NCBI GenBank assembly: GCA_965230495.1
Contig: OZ246004.1
Span: forward strand, 3,348,001-3,412,000
DNA length: 64,000 nucleotides
Direction of reading: 5' to 3'
Origin: JACJYM01 sp965230495
GTDB lineage: Bacteria; Bacteroidota; Bacteroidia; Chitinophagales; Saprospiraceae
Shown: positions 35,178 to 44,061 of the stretch, one piece after another
How positions within the stretch are numbered: the first letter of the stretch is position 1
Layout: the number at the start of each line of letters is the position of its first letter
The notes under the pieces: model-generated
What the model was told of the DNA's origin: nothing
Seen by the model: only the letters and a program-made list of their open reading frames with translations
The model's database searches: none
Translations under genes and position numbers: made by a program

Positions 35178-36344
35178 TTAACCTAAAATGGGCTGATATA
35201 TTTGATTCTTTAGGATGTTTCGACTTATCACCAGCCTTTGTATTTCTGATGTTCCTTCATAAATCTGTGTTATTTTGGCATCTCTCATAAGTCTCTCTAC
35301 ATGATACTCTTTCACATAACCATACCCTCCATGTATTTGTACTGCTTCTACTGAATGTTTCATAGCTGCTTCAGAAGCAAAAACCTTGGCCATAGCAGCA
35401 GCAGAGGTATAATCTCTTCCCTGATCTTTAAGCCAAGCCGCTCTGTGTACAAGTAATCGAGCACTTTCAATATCGGTAGCCATATCCGCCAGCTTGAAAG
35501 CGATGATCTGATGTTTATGAATCGGTTTGCCGAATGCTTCTCTCTCTTTGGAGTATTTAAGAGCTAATTCGAAGGAGCCTTGAGCAATTCCTAGTGCTTG
35601 AGAAGCAATTCCTATTCTTCCCCCGGAAAGTACTTTCATAGCAAACTTAAATCCAAACCCATCTTCTCCGATTCTATTCTCTTTAGGTACTTTCACATCA
35701 TTGTACATCAAAGTATGTGTATCCGATGATCGGATACCCAGTTTATCCTCTTTAGCACCTATTTCAACTCCATTCCATGTCATTTCTACCAGAAATGCAT
35801 TAATTCCACGATGCCCTTTTTCAACATCTGTTTGAGCAATTACAATATGCAGGCTTGCATTTCCACCGTTGGTGATCCAATTCTTAGTGCCATTAAGAAG
35901 ATAGTGATCTCCCATATCAATAGCAGTTGTCCTTTGCGATGTGGCATCACTGCCTGCTTCCGGTTCTGAAAGACAAAAACAACCAATCCATTCGCCGGAA
36001 CTAAGTTTTGGTAAGTACTTGGATTTTTGTTCTTCTGAACCATACTCCTCAATACCCCAGCATACCAAAGAATTATTAACTGACATACATACTGAAGCTG
36101 AGTTGTCTATTTTAGAGATTTCCTCCATGGCCAGACAGTAGGAGATGGTATCCATTCCCCCTCCTCCATATTTAGGGTCCACCATCATGGCCAGAAACCC
36201 TAGTTCACCCATCATCTTTATCTGATCTTTTGCAAAGATCATATCCCGATCTCTTTCTATGACTCCCGGTAAAAGTTCTTTTTGAGCAAATTCCCTTGCA
36301 GCTTCTTGTACAGCTAGTTGTTCTTCAGTAAAACTAAATTCCAT
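35178..36344 (-). CDS. Acyl-CoA dehydrogenase
   Basis: FAD-dependent enzyme removing two hydrogens from acyl-CoA, the first step of beta-oxidation or branched-chain degradation. Length of 388 residues and motifs fit the short/medium-chain class: CFCLSEPEAGSDA near 126-138, NGTKNWITNG near 161-170, and the catalytic Glu363 in IYEGTSEIQR. No signal peptide is present. It sits 83 bases from the small membrane protein gene and 16 bases from the site-2 protease gene on the same strand. Chain-length preference cannot be read. The electron acceptor would be ETF, not encoded here. Confidence 0.95.
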   Translation of the reverse strand: MEFSFTEEQLAVQEAAREFAQKELLPGVIERDRDMIFAKDQIKMMGELGFLAMMVDPKYGGGGMDTISYCLAMEEISKIDNSASVCMSVNNSLVCWGIEEYGSEEQKSKYLPKLSSGEWIGCFCLSEPEAGSDATSQRTTAIDMGDHYLLNGTKNWITNGGNASLHIVIAQTDVEKGHRGINAFLVEMTWNGVEIGAKEDKLGIRSSDTHTLMYNDVKVPKENRIGEDGFGFKFAMKVLSGGRIGIASQALGIAQGSFELALKYSKEREAFGKPIHKHQIIAFKLADMATDIESARLLVHRAAWLKDQGRDYTSAAAMAKVFASEAAMKHSVEAVQIHGGYGYVKEYHVERLMRDAKITQIYEGTSEIQRLVISRNILKNQIYQPILG

Positions 36345-36427
36345 TGATTCTTTTAAATTTTAGTTAGGTTTATTTGAAGATCAAAATTAAGCATTTGCCC
36401 TCAGAAAGTGCTATTCTTTGAATCCTT

Positions 36428-36589
36428 TTAGAAGTATAACTTCAAAGTATTCCAAAGCTGCTCTCGATTTTTTATCAATAGAATGATTACAGCACCAATG
36501 ACTCCTAAGAAAATGATTTTCACACTTCTATCAATTTTTTTCTTTCTGTCACTCTTGCTTCTATAATTTTGCCTTCCTGAATACGACAT
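36428..36589 (-). CDS. Small basic single-span membrane protein (53 aa)
   Basis: A 53-residue protein starting MSYSGRQNYRSKSDRKKK, with one hydrophobic helix (about 23-39, VKIIFLGVIGAVIILLI) and a short C-terminal tail. The ATG at 36589 is two bases after the rsgA stop; a longer frame start (36616) would run back into rsgA and is not needed. Basic N-terminus and single span suggest an inner-membrane protein with N-terminus inside. Small proteins of this design occur commonly beside rsgA in Bacteroidota, in my recollection, without a function. Coding is supported by tight spacing. Confidence 0.65.
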   Translation of the reverse strand: MSYSGRQNYRSKSDRKKKIDRSVKIIFLGVIGAVIILLIKNREQLWNTLKLYF

Positions 36590-36591
36590 AA

Positions 36592-37542
36592 TCAAATATT
36601 TGATAATCTTTCCCAATAATTTTGATCTTCTACTTCATCAAGTAATTGAAGATAAGTGGCATATCTCAGTTTGTTAATATCTCCGCTTGAGACCCCTTCT
36701 TTGACTGCACACTTAGGTTCGTTTCTATGGGTGCAATCTCCAAACTTACAATTCTCTGAGGCTTTAAATATTTCACGAAAATTATGAGCTATATCCATTA
36801 CTTCGAGGTGGTTAAAAGCTAAAGTCTTGATACCAGGGGTATCAATAATTTTTCCTCCCATTTTTAATTCAAACATTTCAGCAAATGTTGTGGTATGTTG
36901 TCCTTTTCCAGAAAAATTAGAGATATCCTGTGTTTTTAAATCGAGGGAGTCATCTAGGTTATTGATAAAAGTAGACTTACCTACACCTGATTGACCACTA
37001 ATAAGGGTAATCTTATCTTTTAAACAGGGTTTGATTTCTGCTAATCCATTGGTGTCAGTAGAAGAAACAAGGAATACCTGATAACCTATGTTGGTATACA
37101 TTTGAGATAAATTGTCAAAAAGTGCCAGATCTTCTTTGTCATAGAGATCAGATTTATTGAACACTACGCTTACAGGAATATTGTAGGGTTCTGTCATCAA
37201 TAAAAATCGATCAATAAAACCTTGTTTTAACATGGGCTCCTTGATAGTTACTATTAGGAGTGCTTGGTCAATATTACTTGCTAGCAAATGAACAAAGTGT
37301 TTTTTTCTGGGGGACTGACGAACTACATAGTTTTTTCGAGGCAATATTTCTTTGATAATGCCCTTTTCATCTTGTTCTTTTTCAAATGTTACTATATCTC
37401 CTACAGCAACAGGATTGGTCAATTTATGCCCTTGCAATCGAAATTTTCCTTGAATACGACATTCAATTTTTTTACCATCCTCGTAATTGACAATATACCA
37501 ACTGCCAGTAGATTTTGTTACTATTCCTTTAATAAGTGACAT
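36592..37542 (-). CDS. rsgA: Ribosome small subunit-dependent GTPase A
   Basis: Circularly permuted GTPase acting in late 30S maturation. From the ATG at 37542 the protein has 316 residues: an OB-fold (about 1-85), NKSD (129-132), GQSGVGKST (183-191) and DTPG (234-237). A zinc-binding knuckle follows with Cys265, Cys270, His272 and Cys278. The permuted order of G motifs is diagnostic. I preferred this start over an upstream in-frame ATG at 37584, because that one would run 42 bases back over the end of the GGGPS gene, while this one begins one base after its stop. Confidence 0.96.
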   Translation of the reverse strand: MSLIKGIVTKSTGSWYIVNYEDGKKIECRIQGKFRLQGHKLTNPVAVGDIVTFEKEQDEKGIIKEILPRKNYVVRQSPRKKHFVHLLASNIDQALLIVTIKEPMLKQGFIDRFLLMTEPYNIPVSVVFNKSDLYDKEDLALFDNLSQMYTNIGYQVFLVSSTDTNGLAEIKPCLKDKITLISGQSGVGKSTFINNLDDSLDLKTQDISNFSGKGQHTTTFAEMFELKMGGKIIDTPGIKTLAFNHLEVMDIAHNFREIFKASENCKFGDCTHRNEPKCAVKEGVSSGDINKLRYATYLQLLDEVEDQNYWERLSNI

Positions 37543-37543
37543 T

Positions 37544-38305
37544 TTAAGAGAGGGGCTTAAGGGCATTGACACTATGGATTGCATCTGCCATTTCTTTAAT
37601 AAGGGAGGGGTCTTTTTCTATGGCATCACCAACTACAATGAGGTCAGCTCCCGAGGATACATTTTGATAGGCTTTTTCAGGTGTTTTAATGCCACCTCCT
37701 ACAATAAGGGGTACATTAATACCGCCGCTAACGAGTTCGATCATTTTAGACGGAATAGGATTTAGAGCTCCACTTCCTGCATCCATGTAGATTAATTTTA
37801 AACCTAACATCTCTCCTGCGATAGCAGTACATAATGCGATATCTTCTTTATTTGCAGGTATAGGAGTGGTATTACTCATATACTGGACGGTGGTTTGTTT
37901 ACCTCCATCAATCAACATGTATCCTGTTGAAATGATTTCTAAAGGACTTACTTTAAGAAAAGGGGCTGATATTACGTGTTTTCCAATGAGTAATTCTGCG
38001 TTTCTTCCCGATATCAAAGAAAGAAAAAGTAATGCGTCTGCTTTATAACTAAGTTGAAAAGAATTACCGGGAAATAACACTACAGGTATTTCACAATTAG
38101 ATTTGATATTGGACAGTACTTCGTCTAACATGTTATTCACAATCAAACTACCCCCAATGAAAAAATAATCCACTTGGGCTTCTACCGCCAGTTTTAATAT
38201 ATGATCTACATTTTGCAGCCTTAACTGATCAGGATCAATTAATACAGCGAACTTTTTTTGACCATTTGTTTTTGCCTCTGTAAGTGACTGGTATACTTCT
38301 ATCAT
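37544..38305 (-). CDS. Geranylgeranylglyceryl/heptaprenylglyceryl phosphate synthase (GGGPS)
   Basis: Enzyme that joins a polyprenyl diphosphate to glycerol-1-phosphate by an ether bond, 253 residues with a TIM-barrel order of motifs. LIDPDQLRL (22-30) lies at the first active-site strand, YFFIGGSLIV near 49-58 is next, and YMDAGSGA around 173-180 and IVGGGIKTPEKA near 200-211 bind phosphate. Group II GGGPS proteins are known from Bacteroidota and have been characterised as oligomers. Whether ether lipids are made here is uncertain. It directly precedes rsgA on the same strand. The prenyl chain length is not readable. Confidence 0.9.
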   Translation of the reverse strand: MIEVYQSLTEAKTNGQKKFAVLIDPDQLRLQNVDHILKLAVEAQVDYFFIGGSLIVNNMLDEVLSNIKSNCEIPVVLFPGNSFQLSYKADALLFLSLISGRNAELLIGKHVISAPFLKVSPLEIISTGYMLIDGGKQTTVQYMSNTTPIPANKEDIALCTAIAGEMLGLKLIYMDAGSGALNPIPSKMIELVSGGINVPLIVGGGIKTPEKAYQNVSSGADLIVVGDAIEKDPSLIKEMADAIHSVNALKPLS

Positions 38306-38360
38306 AATTCGGTATTGAGAACAAAGGTATCAAATGTTAGTGTATCTATAGATACCGCCA

Positions 38361-39341
38361 CTATTTTTCTAATCCAATGTTGAACAACGCATCTCCTTGG
38401 TTTACTACGGATGCATTGTTATGACCGATTATGTAACCTGATATTTTTGAAATAACGGATACTGTTTTTGTTCCGAAAGGATCGTTAATAACTCCTAACT
38501 TATCACCTTTTCTAATCTTTTCCCCGGAACTTTTACTCCATATGAACATGCCTGATTGAGGAGCTCTTACCCAACTTGATCTAGGGAATGTGATCATACT
38601 CTCAGGTATAGAGGGTTTCCCTTCCAACATGTCCAACCCATAAAGCACATTTTTTAAACCTTGTTCGCCAGTTTCAATTGAAAGTTTGTCAAATCTAATT
38701 GATTCTCCTGCTTCATAAACAATAGCGGGAATGCCCATTTTTCTGGCCACTTTTCTAAAAGACTTGGGTATGTACGGTTTTTCGACTAAGTAAGGAGCCC
38801 CAAAAAGTTTAGCTAGTTTTCTGGCATCCAAATCTTCTTTTCCATATCGTATTTGAGGATAATTGTATCTACTGCTGCCGCCAGTATGAAAATCCAAAGC
38901 TAAATCCACATAAGGAAGTATTTTTTTTGATAATACACGAGCGACCCTTGAAGCCACGGACCCGGTAGTACTACCAGGAAAACTTCGATTTACATCCTTG
39001 CCGTCCGGTACATCTCTACTGAAATTAATAAATCCATAAATGTTTAATAATGGAATAGCAATGACAGTTCCCTTTTTTAAAGTATTGAAAACACTTTTAT
39101 CAATAGACCTTCTTACGATTTCAATTCCATTAATTTCATCCCCATGAACGCCACCTAACACCAGAACACATGGTCCGGGAGTAGGATGTCTGTAAATATG
39201 TGCATATACATATATTCTGGTATCGGAGGGGAGCCTTCCGGCATTGATTTTTATTACTTTATCCTCTCCAGGTAAGATATTATGACTGTCTATTACCAGA
39301 GGTTCCTGATACTTATTTTCGTCTATATTCAGTTCTACCAT
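38361..39341 (-). CDS. Succinylglutamate desuccinylase/aspartoacylase-family zinc hydrolase
   Basis: Zinc-dependent carboxypeptidase-like hydrolase of the AstE/AspA family, 326 residues. The zinc motif is GGVHGDEINGIE with His66 and Glu69, and the third ligand is His152 in LDFHTGG. DVNRSFPGST (116-125) is the substrate-binding stretch. A YEAGESIRF segment near 212-220 carries the probable catalytic Glu. A beta-barrel lipoyl-like domain ends the protein (about 250-326). It overlaps the rimK-like ligase gene by seven bases, suggesting that the two act on the same modification. The physiological substrate is not known. Confidence 0.88.
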   Translation of the reverse strand: MVELNIDENKYQEPLVIDSHNILPGEDKVIKINAGRLPSDTRIYVYAHIYRHPTPGPCVLVLGGVHGDEINGIEIVRRSIDKSVFNTLKKGTVIAIPLLNIYGFINFSRDVPDGKDVNRSFPGSTTGSVASRVARVLSKKILPYVDLALDFHTGGSSRYNYPQIRYGKEDLDARKLAKLFGAPYLVEKPYIPKSFRKVARKMGIPAIVYEAGESIRFDKLSIETGEQGLKNVLYGLDMLEGKPSIPESMITFPRSSWVRAPQSGMFIWSKSSGEKIRKGDKLGVINDPFGTKTVSVISKISGYIIGHNNASVVNQGDALFNIGLEK

Positions 39342-40213
39342 TTTTTGTTCATTTCCACAAAGCGAATAATCTTTCCTGCAATATCATTTTTTGTGGTGGT
39401 TTCAATGCCTTCTAATCCGGGTGATGCATTTACCTCCAGCACCATAGGGCCGTGTTTCGATTGCAACATATCCACTCCTGCTACTTTTAATCCAAGAATT
39501 TTAACTGATTTAAGGGCAGTTTGTTTTTCTTCTTCAGATAGTGAAACGATACTTGCTTTTCCTCCTCGGTGAAGGTTTGACCTAAATTCTCCAGGTGCGG
39601 CCTGTCTTTTCATTACTCCGACTATTTCATCATTTACAATAAATACTCTGATGTCTGCACCTGCCGCTTCTTTAATATATTCTTGCACTAAAACTTTTTG
39701 CTTGCCAGCATGAAATGCTTCTAAGATGGATTCAGTAGTTGATTTTTTCTCAGATAGCACAACACCCATTCCATGAGTGCCTTCAACAAGCTTTACTATG
39801 TGAGGCGAAGGACCAATTTGATCAATCAACGTAGGATAGGAATCGCTATAGTGACACAAAGCACTCTTCGGAACTTTGATATTATTAGCCATAAGAATTT
39901 GCATGCAAGATACTTTGTCACGACTCCTGAGTAGTGCATCTGAACTTATTGTACTAAAAACACCCATTGCTTCGAATTGTCTAATCACTGTTGCTCCATA
40001 TCTTGTAACTGTGGAACCTATTCGAGGAATAATGGCCTGCACCCCTTTTAGTTCTATATTATTGTAAAATACTTTTGGCTTATAGTTGTCAATAATTAAA
40101 CCGCATTGCATGTGATCCAGTACTCTAACAAAGTGATTTCTTCTTTTCGCAGCATATACTAGAGATTGTGTACTATATAGCGAAGCGTTTCGAGAGAGTA
40201 TTACAATATTCAT
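39335..40213 (-). CDS. rimK: RimK-family ATP-grasp alpha-L-glutamate ligase
   Basis: ATP-grasp ligase likely to add glutamate residues to a protein C-terminus; the namesake modifies ribosomal protein S6. The N-terminal domain opens with MNIVILSRNASLYSTQSLV, as in RimK. The central domain has VKLVEGTHGMGVVL (about 141-154) and VQEYIKEAAGADIRVF near 175-190. The ATP-binding end is VAGVDMLQSKHGPMVLEVNA near 254-273, with the metal-binding Glu and Asn. Length of 292 residues is standard. It heads a leftward run and its stop region overlaps the hydrolase gene, giving a ligase-hydrolase pair. S6 as substrate is inferred. Confidence 0.92.
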   Translation of the reverse strand: MNIVILSRNASLYSTQSLVYAAKRRNHFVRVLDHMQCGLIIDNYKPKVFYNNIELKGVQAIIPRIGSTVTRYGATVIRQFEAMGVFSTISSDALLRSRDKVSCMQILMANNIKVPKSALCHYSDSYPTLIDQIGPSPHIVKLVEGTHGMGVVLSEKKSTTESILEAFHAGKQKVLVQEYIKEAAGADIRVFIVNDEIVGVMKRQAAPGEFRSNLHRGGKASIVSLSEEEKQTALKSVKILGLKVAGVDMLQSKHGPMVLEVNASPGLEGIETTTKNDIAGKIIRFVEMNKKW

Positions 40214-40359
40214 TTCTTATTCGGTTGCTCTATTTAGACTAAATGTCTTGAATTGGGACACATTTACGTGTATTTGAACTAAAATGTAATAAATCATTCA
40301 TTTGAAAATTGAGATAACTTTCCAAATATAAAATTAATTTTAGGCTAAAGACTATCGAG

Positions 40360-41646
40360 ATGAATCAAAATGATTTGAATAATAAGAAGGTGGTAAACGC
40401 ATGGGCTATCTTTGATTGGGCCAATTCGGCATACGCTTTGGTTATTTCAACGGCAGTATTTCCAGTCTTCTTTATAGAGTACACACCCGATAACATTGAG
40501 TTTTTGGGATGGGATATTAGTAATTCCGCATTATACAGTTTTGCCGTGTCGTTTTCATATATAGTGATTGCATGTTTATCTCCACTATTGTCTGGTATTG
40601 CCGACTATTCAGGCAAGAAGATGTTCTTTATGAAGGTGTTTACATTGATTGGTTCTTTGAGTTGTATTGCACTTTTTTGGTTTAAGGATGAATCTCAGTT
40701 ATGGTTGGGAACAGCTGGATTTATTCTGGCCACTATTGGATTTGCAGGGGGATTGGTCTTCTACAATGCGTATCTTCCACAGATCGTTACCGAGGATAGA
40801 TACGATAAGGTGTCGGCTAAAGGGTTCGCTTTTGGCTATATTGGAAGTGTTTTACTGCTTATTATTATTTTAGTGATGGTGTTGCAACCACAATGGTTCG
40901 GAATTACTAGCCCGAATCTTCCACATAGAATTGGCTTTGCACTTGTCGGTGTTTGGTGGTTAGGCTTTGCCCAGTATACTTTTAAGCACTTGCCCAAAGA
41001 TAAAAAACAGAAGCTTCAACCAGGCGTCATGAAACAAGGATATATTGAAGTTTCTAATGTATTTAAGAAGGTGATGAAAAATTTTAATATACGTAGATTT
41101 TTAATAGCTTTCTTTCTTTACAGTGCTGGCGTTCAAACAGTGATATATCTAGCTACCATATTTGCAAAAGAGGTGCTGAACTTTGAGACTGCAGAATTGA
41201 TATTAACCGTGTTGATTATTCAGTTGGTAGGAATAGGAGGAGCATATTTGTTTGCACATGTTTCTAAGTTAAAGGGCAATAAATTTTCTTTGTCTGTACA
41301 ATTGGTAATTTGGATTGCAGTCTGTATTACAGCTTATTTTACTGAGGGGAAAATGCTTTTTTATGTATTGGCCGGAATGGTTGGAATGGTCATGGGAGGC
41401 ATACAATCCCTTTCGAGGTCCAGTTATTCCAAGCTTATTGAGAAAAAAGTGGATGACTTGACATCCTATTTTAGCTTTTATGATGTCTTATATAAGATAA
41501 GCATTGTAGCGGGAACTTTTATATTTGGCTTGGTTCAAAATGTTACCAATAATATGCGATATAGTGTATTGAGTCTTACAGTGTTTTTTATTTTAGGGTT
41601 AATAGCACTTAGTAGTGTAACCTTCAGTTCTCCGGAAAGAGATTAG
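40360..41646 (+). CDS. UMF1/Atg22-like MFS transporter
   Basis: Twelve-helix major facilitator of the UMF1 group, 428 residues. The diagnostic start NAWAIFDWANSAYALVIST (about 13-31) matches the family; relatives in yeast export amino acids from the vacuole. GLVFYNAYLPQI near 130-141 is also typical. No linked catabolic gene gives a substrate. It is monocistronic by position, divergent from the rimK run and 90 bases before the L31 gene, which has its own promoter box. Confidence 0.92.
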   Translation: MNQNDLNNKKVVNAWAIFDWANSAYALVISTAVFPVFFIEYTPDNIEFLGWDISNSALYSFAVSFSYIVIACLSPLLSGIADYSGKKMFFMKVFTLIGSLSCIALFWFKDESQLWLGTAGFILATIGFAGGLVFYNAYLPQIVTEDRYDKVSAKGFAFGYIGSVLLLIIILVMVLQPQWFGITSPNLPHRIGFALVGVWWLGFAQYTFKHLPKDKKQKLQPGVMKQGYIEVSNVFKKVMKNFNIRRFLIAFFLYSAGVQTVIYLATIFAKEVLNFETAELILTVLIIQLVGIGGAYLFAHVSKLKGNKFSLSVQLVIWIAVCITAYFTEGKMLFYVLAGMVGMVMGGIQSLSRSSYSKLIEKKVDDLTSYFSFYDVLYKISIVAGTFIFGLVQNVTNNMRYSVLSLTVFFILGLIALSSVTFSSPERD

Positions 41647-41701
41647 GCTTTTATGACTATTAAAAAATTTTGGATTAATTATTAAATTAGGAAAAATAAA
41701 T

Positions 41702-41709
41702 TATCTTTG
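41702..41709 (+). promoter_or_regulatory. -7 box (TATCTTTG) for the L31 gene
   Basis: Exact TAnnTTTG match, 27 bases before the ATG at 41737. It overlaps a TTG that would otherwise extend the frame, so the ATG is the start. Confidence 0.55.
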
Positions 41710-41736
41710 CACTCCGTTTTTGAAAAACAGATAGTT

Positions 41737-41997
41737 ATGCAAAAAGAAATACATCCTAAGGAATATAGATTAGTTGTCTTTAAAGACATCTCTAATGATA
41801 AAGAAGTTTTGGTAAGGTCTTGCGCCAATTCTAAGGAAACTACCACATGGACAGATGGAAAAGAATATCCATTGATAAAAATGGAAATCAGTTCTTTTTC
41901 TCACCCGTTCTTCACTGGTAAGATGAAGTTTGTGGATACAGCAGGAAGAATTGATAAGTTTAATAAGAAATTTGCCAAGTTTGCCAAGAAAGATTAA
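41737..41997 (+). CDS. rpmE2: 50S ribosomal protein L31, type B
   Basis: Ribosomal protein of the large subunit, 86 residues from the ATG at 41737. It has the type B features: no CxxC zinc motif (only one Cys), MQKEIHPKEYRLVVFKDIS at the N-terminus, and SSFSHPFFTGK (about 53-63). In many bacteria the zinc-free form replaces the zinc-binding paralogue when zinc is scarce, but in Bacteroidota it is commonly the main copy. It has a clear -7 box and a strong terminator, so it is a one-gene unit. Confidence 0.97.
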   Translation: MQKEIHPKEYRLVVFKDISNDKEVLVRSCANSKETTTWTDGKEYPLIKMEISSFSHPFFTGKMKFVDTAGRIDKFNKKFAKFAKKD

Positions 41998-42020
41998 GGC
42001 ATTGAAAAAATGAAACTTTG

Positions 42021-42050
42021 AAGCTCTTCTTAATTAGAAGGGCTTTTTTT
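42021..42050 (+). terminator. Rho-independent terminator after rpmE2
   Basis: A 10-bp stem (AAGCTCTTCT with AGAAGGGCTT, one G-U pair, loop TAATT) is followed directly by a run of T. Confidence 0.88.
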
Positions 42051-42120
42051 GTATAAAATTGATTGACAACAGTTACTTATATACTTTATAATCGTATTAA
42101 AATACAGTTGAAACTCGTAA

Positions 42121-43329
42121 ATGAAAAACCTTATTTTTTTTGATGATGATAATTGGAAGTCTCTTCTTCCTTTGACCTATACCAAGCCAATATGCGAATT
42201 AAGAGTAGGGATACTCACGATAAAGGAAAAATGGGAGAAAATTTTAGGAGGGACAGGATCGTATATAACTCAGGATTATCTTTCTTCAAAGTACCCTGTA
42301 GTCATAGAAGATGATAATTATTTGATAAATAGCACTTTACTTCCAACAGAGGGACTCCTTAATTATATTGAGAAGCTAAATATAAATGAAGCTTTAGTTT
42401 ATGGAGATGAACTACTCGTATCGAGGTTGTCAAAGGAGCAATTGGAAAATATTGATGACCTAGGGGAGACACAAAGCTTAAAAGGGATAGAAGTTGAAAA
42501 AGCGGAAGTAATCAAGAATATTTCTAGGCCTTTTCATATTTTTTCAATGAATGATGAATACATTAGAAAGGACTTTGAGTTACTTACGAAGGGAAGGGTT
42601 TCGGAGACTCTACCTGGCCATTGTTCTCTGATTGGAGAAAAGGAGAATTTATTTATCGAAGAAGGTGCGAAGGTACTGTGCTCAACATTAAATGTGACGG
42701 AGGGACCCATCTATATAGGCAAGAATGCTATTGTTATGGAAGGATGTAATTTGAGAGGCTCCTTAGCAGTTTGTGAGGGAAGCACTGTTAAAATGGGAGC
42801 TAAGATATATGGAGAAACGACCATCGGTCCATATTCAAAGATTGGGGGAGAAGTGAGTAATTCTGTAATCCAAGGGTATTCTAATAAGGGACATGATGGA
42901 TATCTGGGAAATAGTGTAATAGGGGAATGGTGTAATTTAGGAGCTGATACCAACACGAGTAACCTGAAGAACAATTATGCGGAGGTTAAATTGTGGTCTT
43001 ATGAAACGGAAAGGTTTGAAAGGACTGGACTGCAATTCTGTGGATTAATAATGGGAGATCATTCTAAATGTGGTATCAACACGATGTTTAATACTGGAAC
43101 CGTGGTAGGAATAGCCGCAAATATTTTTGGAGATGGTTATCCTAGAAATTTTATTCCTTCTTATAGCTGGGGAGGCTCATCTGGCTTTAAAACATACGAG
43201 TTCGAAACATCCCTCGAGGTTGCTGAAATCGTGATGAAAAGAAGAAAAGTGGATATTTCTGAAATGGACAAGAAGATACTAGAATATGTTTTCTATCATT
43301 CAGCCATTTTTAGAACCTGGGAGAAGTAA
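42121..43329 (+). CDS. GlmU-like putative sugar nucleotidyltransferase/acyltransferase
   Basis: A 402-residue cytoplasmic protein with a degenerate nucleotidyltransferase-like N-terminus (LIFFDDDNWKSLLPLTYTKP, about 3-22). The C-terminal part is a left-handed beta-helix from about 180 to 370, with hexapeptide repeats such as GNSVIGEWCNLGADTNTSNLK. This is the Bacteroidota 'GlmU family' layout; it is separate from true GlmU and lacks a clear G-x-G-T-R-M pyrophosphorylase motif. A role in UDP-sugar or cell-wall precursor chemistry is plausible, but the substrate is unknown. It is convergent with aat, with only four bases between the two stops. Confidence 0.85.
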   Translation: MKNLIFFDDDNWKSLLPLTYTKPICELRVGILTIKEKWEKILGGTGSYITQDYLSSKYPVVIEDDNYLINSTLLPTEGLLNYIEKLNINEALVYGDELLVSRLSKEQLENIDDLGETQSLKGIEVEKAEVIKNISRPFHIFSMNDEYIRKDFELLTKGRVSETLPGHCSLIGEKENLFIEEGAKVLCSTLNVTEGPIYIGKNAIVMEGCNLRGSLAVCEGSTVKMGAKIYGETTIGPYSKIGGEVSNSVIQGYSNKGHDGYLGNSVIGEWCNLGADTNTSNLKNNYAEVKLWSYETERFERTGLQFCGLIMGDHSKCGINTMFNTGTVVGIAANIFGDGYPRNFIPSYSWGGSSGFKTYEFETSLEVAEIVMKRRKVDISEMDKKILEYVFYHSAIFRTWEK

Positions 43330-43333
43330 ATAA

Positions 43334-44008
43334 TTAGAGTTCTTTTTGTAGGATTTTAAGATCTTCGTTAAAGATGTTTCTTTTTAGAAGAGAGAAAAAA
43401 TCTTCTCTCGCCATGGTTTCGGCTCCGAGACTAGTGAGATGTTCTGATTCTATTTGACAATCAATAAGTTGACAACCTAGAGTCTGCAGGTATTTAACAA
43501 ATAAAATAAAGCCATATTTTGATGCATTGCTTTGGAAAGAGAACATAGACTCACCAAAAAAAATGTTTCCTAGACATACACCGTACAGCCCGCCCACTAG
43601 TTTTTCTTCTTCCCAAACCTCGACAGAATGTGCATTTCCTAGTTGATGTAATTTTTGATAGGAGATAAAAACTTCTTCGGTAATCCAAGTTCCTGATTGA
43701 TCCGAACGCTTGATTTCTTTGCAGTTTCTTATGACATCAGAAAAAGAATTGTTTACTGTTACCCGAAATCTTTTTTTATTTAAGAGGGACCTCATGCTTT
43801 TGGATACTTTAACCTTTTCCGGGAAAAGTACAAATCTAGGATTGGGAGACCACCACAAAATGGGTTGATCATCTGCATACCAGGGGAAAATTCCAAACTG
43901 ATATGCCAATAGTAATCTTTCTATGGATAAGTCACCACCTATTGCAAGTAATCCTTGTTCATCGGTTAATAATGGATGTGGAAAGTAAATCTGCGGTTCC
44001 AAACTCAA
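43334..44008 (-). CDS. aat: Leucyl/phenylalanyl-tRNA--protein transferase
   Basis: Transfers Leu or Phe from tRNA to the N-terminus of proteins starting with Lys or Arg, making them N-degrons for ClpAP. Motifs are GLLAIGGDLS (19-28), FPWY and WWSPNPRFVLFP (48-59). Length of 224 residues is normal. The start must be TTG at 44008, because the frame has no ATG before an upstream stop, and this TTG adjoins the T-run of a terminator-like hairpin after clpS. Its gene is next to clpS, which encodes the adaptor that recognises the product. Both belong to one pathway. Confidence 0.93.
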   Translation of the reverse strand: MSLEPQIYFPHPLLTDEQGLLAIGGDLSIERLLLAYQFGIFPWYADDQPILWWSPNPRFVLFPEKVKVSKSMRSLLNKKRFRVTVNNSFSDVIRNCKEIKRSDQSGTWITEEVFISYQKLHQLGNAHSVEVWEEEKLVGGLYGVCLGNIFFGESMFSFQSNASKYGFILFVKYLQTLGCQLIDCQIESEHLTSLGAETMAREDFFSLLKRNIFNEDLKILQKEL

Positions 44009-44038
44009 AATAAAAAGGCAGTGAAATCTTCACTGCCT
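44009..44038 (-). terminator. Hairpin with T-run between clpS and aat
   Basis: Minus strand: a perfect 10-bp stem (AGGCAGTGAA with TTCACTGCCT, loop of three) is followed by TTTTTATTTT. The run ends at the aat TTG start codon. It is a strong terminator for clpS, and could also control aat translation by read-through. Confidence 0.82.
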
Positions 44039-44061
44039 ATATAGTTAGTTGTATTAAAATT

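Noticed and set aside
37543..37584. Upstream ATG giving rsgA a 14-residue extension
   Set aside because: It would overlap the end of the GGGPS gene by over 40 bases; the ATG at 37542 is one base past that stop and fits the family.
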